A stretch of 64,000 bases of DNA from Sternotherus odoratus. Taxonomy: Eukaryota > Chordata > Testudines > Kinosternidae. The stretch lies in assembly GCA_032164245.1 (NCBI GenBank), contig JAVMKO010000010.1:42988848-43052847 (forward strand). Direction: 5' to 3'. The translations under genes and the position numbers were made by a program. Positions 57,831 to 64,000 of this stretch are shown in pieces. The stretch's first letter is position 1, and each line of letters begins with the position of its first letter. Below the pieces are notes generated by a model, which was not told where the DNA came from, did not search any database, and saw only the letters and a program-made list of their open reading frames with translations.

Positions 57831-59861
57831 TCACTTCCTAATACTTTGCAACACTGACACAGAGGGAGTGGAATCAGAGTATGACACACACTAAAAGGTC
57901 ACAAGCAATAGGAATAGCATTTTCAAGCCAGCTTCATGGCATAAACTCACTGCCGCTAAGGTCAAAGAAGTTTCAGCTCTTCTGTCTACTACACTCTACA
58001 GTCTACAGCATGGTGAAAAGTAAAGTAGTGACCCCACCTAGAAGCAGGACATCAGGGCTAGGCAGAGCAACTCTCTGATCAGGTACAGTAAATCTATTGT
58101 GCCTACCAAACTTCAAGACAGGGGATTATACAGATTTGAAAGGGGAATCAAATCCCAATTAAAAGCTACGGAAAAGCAGCTGACTGTGTCCTTTTAAGTG
58201 GCATCTAATCCTAGCACCCATTTCTGTCATTGATTTATGAGCAGGAAGTTCATTTTATCTGAATAAGCACCGAGATCGCAAGCCAACTGTGATTAAGCAG
58301 GGCTGAGTGTACACACATTTCAAAAAACAAACACTATGGAAGCCCGGTGCACTACTAAGCCAATTAACATTACTTCAATGAGGTGCAATAGGGCTGCTCA
58401 TATTTTCCAGTGTATTAACAACTTGTGGTCAGATTTTGAGCACAGAGTTAACAATAGTATGTGAGCTGGCATGGCTGGTCTCATTAGGAACACTGCGGTA
58501 GTTTAAACAGGTACCTCATGTGGCTGGAGGAGGAGGAGAAAGACAAGCCAGGCCACAGCATCCAATCTCTGCAAGCCCTTAAGAGCAGGTCTACATTTCC
58601 AGAACCTTTCCCCCCCTCTGTTTATAATCCTTGCAACAGATCCTTTATCATCTCAGCCAGCCCAGTGGTTTGCCTCACCTTTACCGTCTGCCTATTGAGA
58701 ACAGTTGCATTATAAGTAGGAAGCTTTAAGTTGCGTGCTACAAATGTGCTATATATTTAATAGGCAGTAGAGTCTAGCAAGAAAATTCCATGAAAGGAAA
58801 GCATGTGAGACTCTCATCAGGATAACACTTTTTGGATGATGCGCACACAATTTTCCTCTGTTTTTAGACAGATTTATCCTAACTCTGAATTTCCCCTGCA
58901 GCCAGAAAACAAACAGTTTCTCTTTCCTGCTACAGTGGGGTGTTATTGGTCAAGAGCCGATCCTCCCGCCTGAGACTGTGCCAGCCTGTGCAGGGTAGGA
59001 TTGTTGTTATTGGACATTCGCAGCTAGAGATAAACATGAGTAAGAACCAGGCACCGTCGCCTCACTCCATCCGCTTTATCGGATCTCCCTGATTCAGTGG
59101 GATGACTGCTTCGGATGCCATCTTTTTGTACGGCAGCATCAACAGGCTAACAGCTAGAGCAATAACAAGGGAAAGCCAGATGAAAGTGACGCTAAAATGG
59201 AGAGAGTTCATCTGTCTTTATTGCATTTACAGCTATGCACCCCTTCTGAACCGGCTGCTATTATGGTCACTTAACGCCACAACATTTGGAAATAACCATG
59301 AACGAAGTCAACTAAAAGCTCACCAAAAAAAAAGCAAAAGAAACTGAGTGTTTACACAGCTCATTCAGGCAGGCCTGAATCAAGAACCAGGTTTTCCTCT
59401 GTGCCCGGACAGTCAGGAAAGGTTGAGTGTGTTACGAATCAAGGATCACCCCCATCAATGAGATGAGCAAATCTTAGCTACATTTTATACAGGACCTATT
59501 TCCCCATCCTCCTCCTCTAACCCATCTAATAGGCCAACCCATGGTGGGCAGTGATCCCAGGTATGGTTTGTATTTCAGTGAAAGTTTTAAAGCACAATGC
59601 ACTCCATGGCACTGTACAAAACTCAAAATATTCCACAGGGTAAAGGGAGTGTATGTTAATTGCATGCCAGCTAAGCCACAGAGATAAGTGGATGAAGGGC
59701 TGGCCTGTCAACACAGGGCACAGCCAAGAGCTGCTATAAGACGTGGAGTTTCAGAGTCACCAGAGGGAAGCTGCCTCAGGCAGGGACTGGAAGAGCCAGA
59801 TCTTGGAGCAGGAAGAAGTAGGCATCCCACCCACTAACACTATACCTTGGGCAATGCAGAT
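57831..59861. other. No gene seen
   Basis: AT-rich, low CpG, short frames only. No mobile element with recognisable ends. Confidence 0.45.
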
Positions 59862-59864
59862 CTA

Positions 59865-60164
59865 GGGTATGTCTTCACTACCCGCCGAATCGGCGGGTAG
59901 CCATCGATCTTCTGGCGATCAATTTCTCGCGTCTTATGAAGACGCGAGAAATCGATCGCTCGCGGTGCCCCCGTCGACTCCGGAACTCCAGCTTGCCGGG
60001 AGGCGCAAGCTGGAGTTGAGGGGGGAGTGTGCCGCCGACCGCCGCCACCATGAGGATGAGCGGTAAGTCGGCTGCAGATATGCAAACTTCAGCTACGTGA
60101 TTCACATAGCTGAAGTTGCGTATCTGCAGTCGATTCCCTCTCCCCCCGTAGTGAAGACCAGCCC
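59865..60164. mobile_element. Palindrome-rich MITE with 3-bp target duplication (Harbinger-like?)
   Basis: A 300-base element. GGGTATGTCTTCACTAC at the left pairs imperfectly with GTAGTGAAGACCAGCCC at the right, and CTA flanks it on both sides (59862-59864 and 60165-60167). It contains four hairpins: 59880-59898 (9-base arms), 59915-59959 (21-base arms with one mismatch), 59984-60017 (13-base arms) and 60072-60129 (arms of 23-24 bases, imperfect). It is CpG-rich. A 3-base duplication fits PIF/Harbinger; the family name is inference. Confidence 0.85.
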
Positions 60165-60655
60165 CTAGATCTAGTTCTAGTTCATCTGGGGAACATCTGG
60201 ATGCCAGAGTGATGGGTTCTATAGAAAATCCCATGGTAGCTAGGTAGCACTACCTCACCTACAGAACTTAACCTGCAATGTGAGAGACGATGGCTATGCA
60301 TAGCATCCGTACTGCATCCCTGCCCTCTACAGAGCTGCTCTTAAGCCTTTGCTGTGCTTTATCAAGCCTCCTTTCATGATGCAGGGAACGGAAGACTTAC
60401 AGATGTTCAGTTTGCCGGTTAAAGTTACCGAGAACCCTTCCTCCAGGTTATAGGGTTTGGAGTTTCCCTGAACTAGTCATTTACTGTGTCCTAATTTCCA
60501 ATTCACTGTCCTAGGTTTTGGAGGGTCAGTGTTTCGGAACTGGCCTCAAGCAGGTGGAGAGGTCAGATGAGCATTACAGGCAGTCGGTTGTTATTTGGTA
60601 TTTGCATTCAAAACAAAAGAAAGATATCGGAATAACTGAGAACTGCTCAAGTGTC

Positions 60656-60672
60656 CACACACACACACACAC
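60656..60672 (+). repeat. (CA) microsatellite
   Basis: A short perfect CA run. Confidence 0.9.
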
Positions 60673-60689
60673 CAGCCCCCTCTATATAA

Positions 60690-60987
60690 AGTAAAAATAG
60701 TCTGATCTACACTACTATAAAATCTGTGTACTGGTCTACAGTGGTGTAACTCTTTCAGTTTGGAGTGATTTATTAATGAAATAGTTATACAGGTACAATC
60801 CCTGGTGTGAATATAATTATATCAGTATAAAGCGGCTATATACTAATGCATCTTATTCCCCTTCCGAAATGGGAATAGCTATACAGGGAATGTAAGCACT
60901 TTTATAATGGTGAACTGTATTGACCCTACAGGAGTTGTGCCACTTTAACAACATCAGTATAACTGGTGTGTTTAGACAAAGCCTTAG
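60690..60987. mobile_element. Fragment of a small DNA transposon
   Basis: 'atcagtataactggtgtg' and 'tttagacaaagccttag' at the right recall a turtle DNA element ending in GACAAGCCCTTAG. The left terminus is not recognised. Confidence 0.4.
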
Positions 60988-62131
60988 CAGCATTTAATCA
61001 GCACAGCAGCAATGAACAAATAAAACAGACAGATGGCTTCCTAAAAAGCAAGACTTCAAAATAACATGGATGCTTTCAGGGAGTGGGCATTGCTATCCAG
61101 ACCAGAGCACGAACAATGGCATCATACTCGCTATAGCTAGGGACAATACTGACCCCTGTCAACTACTCCAAGACCACTCCCCTATTCTCAGAGAGCCCTG
61201 CACAGAGATCCCCTGCTGCAGATGCAACACTCAGGTGTCTGGTTAGATATGTGATCACGCTACATCACTGCACTGGTAGTTCTTCCTCCTCAGCCCTCTC
61301 TCTCTCTCAAAGGTAGTAGCCACCACACCCAGTGACAGCCACCTGAGTGTTAGAAGAGTTTCACTCTGGAAAACGAGTTGTACAACAATAAGGCATGGGA
61401 GTCACAACAGCTCACACCAAACAGAAAGTGATCACAGTTGCAAGGAGACCACACTGCTGGGTCTGGGCAGCGACCCAGGGGGCACACTGGCACAGGATGC
61501 GAGCAGTCAACCAGAAGGAGATATGACAGGAACTAGCCAAGTCACTGACCCAGAGGCAACAAGTAGAGGGGCTGACCTCATCCTTCTTTTGTGAAGACAG
61601 TGCACAGCCTCTGGGTCATCGCTGCTCCTCAGACAGCTAGTAGTGAGAGATGCCTGGAAGTGGCCAGGAGATTATACCCCAAAGCTGGCCTCAGGGACCC
61701 AGACTCAATCATCCCAACTTTTCACCGGAGGCTGGAAGCCAAGGCCACAGGGAGACTCCACCCAGTCCATACAGTGGACGTATTTGGTGAGAGCATATCA
61801 CACAGGTACCCCTTGCAGCCTGACAGCTCCCATTTGATTCTTGAGCCAGTTCAAGGTCCTGGTTCTTAGCTACAAAGCTCTGGATATCTTGGAGGCTTTC
61901 CCTCTTTGACAAGCTGACAGCATCCAGGGTAAAGCTTCCAGATCCTAAAAATGGTCTGCCTCCAACACAGGGCCTGAAAGCATGGGATCATTGCAAGGGA
62001 AGATCAGGATAAGCCCAACTTAGCCATGTTCCTAGAGGGCGCAAATCAAGCCCAAACACACCTATCTCCACTCCTTGGGCTGAGAAAGGGAGCAGGTGAC
62101 GTTGCAATCCATATATTTATGGAAATATGCT
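60988..62131. other. No gene seen
   Basis: The longest frame (61591-61869) has no family signature. No mobile element recognised. Confidence 0.45.
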
Positions 62132-62826
62132 TGTGACGGTTCACGCCCCAGGCAGCACGGCCCAATGGCCAAAGTCTGTCGAGCAACCCTTGGTGTAGGG
62201 CAGCACGGCCCAATGGCCAGAGTCTATCAAGGTGGGGCAGCCCCGTTAGGGGGGCCCTTGCCTACCAAACTCCACTGGACCCTGATCCAGGGCCTAAACA
62301 TTGGCGTAGCACTCTGCCACTGACTTAGCGGGGGGGCGGTCCTACCAAAACATGTTGGGCTTTCCCGGGTGGGATATACCACTCTGCCACCTTCCCTGGG
62401 TCACTTCCTACCAGTCCCTGTGTTGGGGTCTCCCACGAGTCTTCGGCTTCTCCGCGGACAGTTGGACTGGTCGCTTCCTCTGGCTCCTCCAGTCGCCATG
62501 GTTCAAGCAGGACCAGGGAGACTCTGATTCCCGGCGCAGTCAAGGGTTGTGGCTGGCCCTCCAGAGGAGCTTCCCATCCCAGAGAGGTCCTTCCTCCGTG
62601 GCTGCCAGCCCAGAACGAGGTGGGCTTCCTCCCTTTATATTACTAGAGCATTTGGAGCATGCCCAGTCCCACCGAGGGGGCTAAACCTGTCTGGACTAGG
62701 GGAAGCTCTCTCAGTCCAACAGGGCTCAGGACTGAGAACTTGCTGCCCACAGCTGTGGTCTCAACTTCCTGATGTACTTAAAAAGACAATGTAAAAAGGC
62801 AGCTTACTTAAAGGGGCAATGCGCAC
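62132..62826. repeat. LTR-like repeat with a 48-base tandem duplication
   Basis: Starts with TGTGACGG, as does the solo LTR at 55706, and could end at GCGCA near 62826. The unit with 'ggcagcacggcccaatggcc' recurs at a 48-base spacing (62151 and 62199). No target duplication or TATA/poly(A) pair was confirmed. Confidence 0.4.
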
Positions 62827-62846
62827 CTCTCTCTCTCTCTCTCTCT
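62827..62846 (+). repeat. (CT) microsatellite
   Basis: A short CT run leading into C and CA runs. Confidence 0.9.
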
Positions 62847-62854
62847 CCCCCACA

Positions 62855-63340
62855 CACAGGGTGTGTATCTCTGTCTGTCTGCCATGCTGTTTCCACGCCC
62901 TCCATTCCTGCTGCCTTTGTAGAGTGTAAGGCTACATTAACAACGTAATAACCCTTGAGGGCTTAGCCAAATGCTAGTTCATCATTTAGCAGTAAGACAT
63001 TCCCTGGGAAATATCCCACGTTCTTCCATCCTCTAACTTCACCACCTCAACCAGGCTTCACAATCCTCATTGCTGTGTACAATATTAAATTGTTTGTTTA
63101 CTGTGTGTATGTGTATATGTATGATATAGATATATCTATCTATATCTATCTATGTGTGTGTGTGTATGTATGTCTATATATATATGTTTTTTGTCTGGTG
63201 AAAAAAATTTCCCTGGAACCTAACCCCACCTATTTACATTAAATTCTTATGGGGCAATTGGATTCGCTTAACATCGTTTCACTAAAAGGTGCATTTTTCA
63301 GGAACATAACTACAACGTTAAGTGAGGAGTTACTGTATTC
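62855..63340 (-). mobile_element. DNA transposon remnant (Tc1/mariner-Tigger-like?)
   Basis: On the minus strand it begins TACAGTAACTCCTCACTTAA and continues with text I remember from a frequent turtle repeat ('aaatgcaccttttagtgaaa', 'ccctcaagggttattacg'). It contains a compound TATC/TG/TA microsatellite at 63105-63190. The superfamily is uncertain. Confidence 0.5.
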
Positions 63341-63374
63341 AGTTTCTTAAATGTTTTAGGCTTAGACTTGCATG

Positions 63375-63589
63375 CAGGCCCGGCCCTGCTGCAGTCCTCA
63401 AGGGAATTGGGGGGAGGGGGGGGTGGAGCAGGGGTGGAAAGAGGCAGGGCTGGGCAGAGCTGGGGGGGGGCATGGGGAAGAGGTGAGGCAGGGACTGGAA
63501 CAGCATGCAGGGCATCAGGGAATTTGGTGCCCCAAATTTCCTGGTGCCTACACAGCTGCATACTTTGCATAATGGTAGGTATGGCCCTG
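63375..63589. mobile_element. Short G-rich inverted-repeat element
   Basis: CAGGCCCGGCCCTG at the left, and a right end whose complement is CAGGGCCATACC, look like degenerate termini of a common turtle non-autonomous element. No target duplication found. Confidence 0.4.
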
Positions 63590-64000
63590 GGTGGAGCAAA
63601 GGAGCAGTAAGAGCTGCATTACCCTGGATCTATCTTCCCCTGCCTTTTTTCTTCTCTGTCTCACCGGCGGGCCCTGCTCCCTAAGCTGGAAATATTACAT
63701 AGGCTGGTGACTCCAGGCAAAGCAGCATGGGGCTCCTTAAAGCCCCTTGCCTGCCCTCCCGGTTCTGGAGATGGCCTCTGACACAGCCAACTGCCTGGGG
63801 AACTCCAGTGTATAAGGCTGCAAAGCTCAGGCCATCATCCCACTGGGCCAAGGTTCTCCCTCCCCTGTTGCAGCACCAGTTCGGTCACAAGAGCACATGC
63901 AGCACAGAGCCATCAAGGGGAGAAAGCCAGAAAACACACAGGGAAAAGGGAGGTGGTGCGGACTGTACTGGGGTAAGGGGATATGGAGGAGGGAGAAAGA
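63590..64000. other. No gene seen
   Basis: Nothing recognisable up to the window edge. Confidence 0.45.

Noticed and set aside
59102..59347. 81-codon frame as a small gene
   Set aside because: No start context, domain or splice support, and composition like the surrounding intergenic sequence.

Overview
This is vertebrate nuclear DNA, almost certainly from a turtle (probably a cryptodire). The evidence is split, intron-containing coding sequence, no operons, and a repeat population I know from turtle genomes: tRNA-headed SINEs with a CR1-like tail, CR1 3' fragments, Penelope-like fragments, amniote MIR/CORE-SINE remnants and many non-autonomous hAT elements. The species call rests on remembered repeat families, not on a search.

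Only one protein-coding gene can be supported: CAPN15 (calpain-15, SOLH, 'small optic lobes' family) on the minus strand. Its first coding exon (8647 down to 7169) encodes residues 1-493, with six RanBP2-type zinc fingers. A 6.0 kb phase-0 intron leads to the second coding exon (1183 down to 975), which opens the calpain protease core and ends two bases into the Trp codon after the catalytic Cys. The gene then leaves the window at the left edge. The first coding exon has a clear 3' splice site 22 bases upstream of its ATG, so the 5' end lies further right. The best promoter candidate is the one strong CpG island without obvious repeat sequence, at about 53.2-53.8 kb. That implies a 5' intron of up to about 45 kb, which is inference.

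Layout: 1-974 is CAPN15 intron; 975-1183 coding exon 2; 1184-7168 intron with two hAT copies, MIRs and LINE pieces; 7169-8669 coding exon 1 with a short 5' UTR; 8.7-53 kb is probable 5' intron filled with decayed repeats. These include SINEs, a pair of related dispersed repeats at 17 and 28 kb, a GC-rich hAT element at 25.6 kb, a broken hAT transposase at 35.8-37.5 kb and an inverted Penelope-like structure at 42.2-43.0 kb. After the CpG island, 53.8-64 kb holds a degenerate minisatellite, a probable solo LTR, another hAT copy, a palindrome-rich MITE at 59.9 kb and further transposon remnants.

I found no new gene system, CRISPR array or prokaryotic cluster. The observations most worth a second look are the 65/66-identical direct repeat carrying a consensus splice donor in the CAPN15 5' intron, the inverted Penelope arrangement, the MITE made of four consecutive hairpins, the shared nnnTAnnn character of the hAT target duplications, an inverted pair of ZNF143-like motifs, and a possible extra zinc finger in CAPN15.
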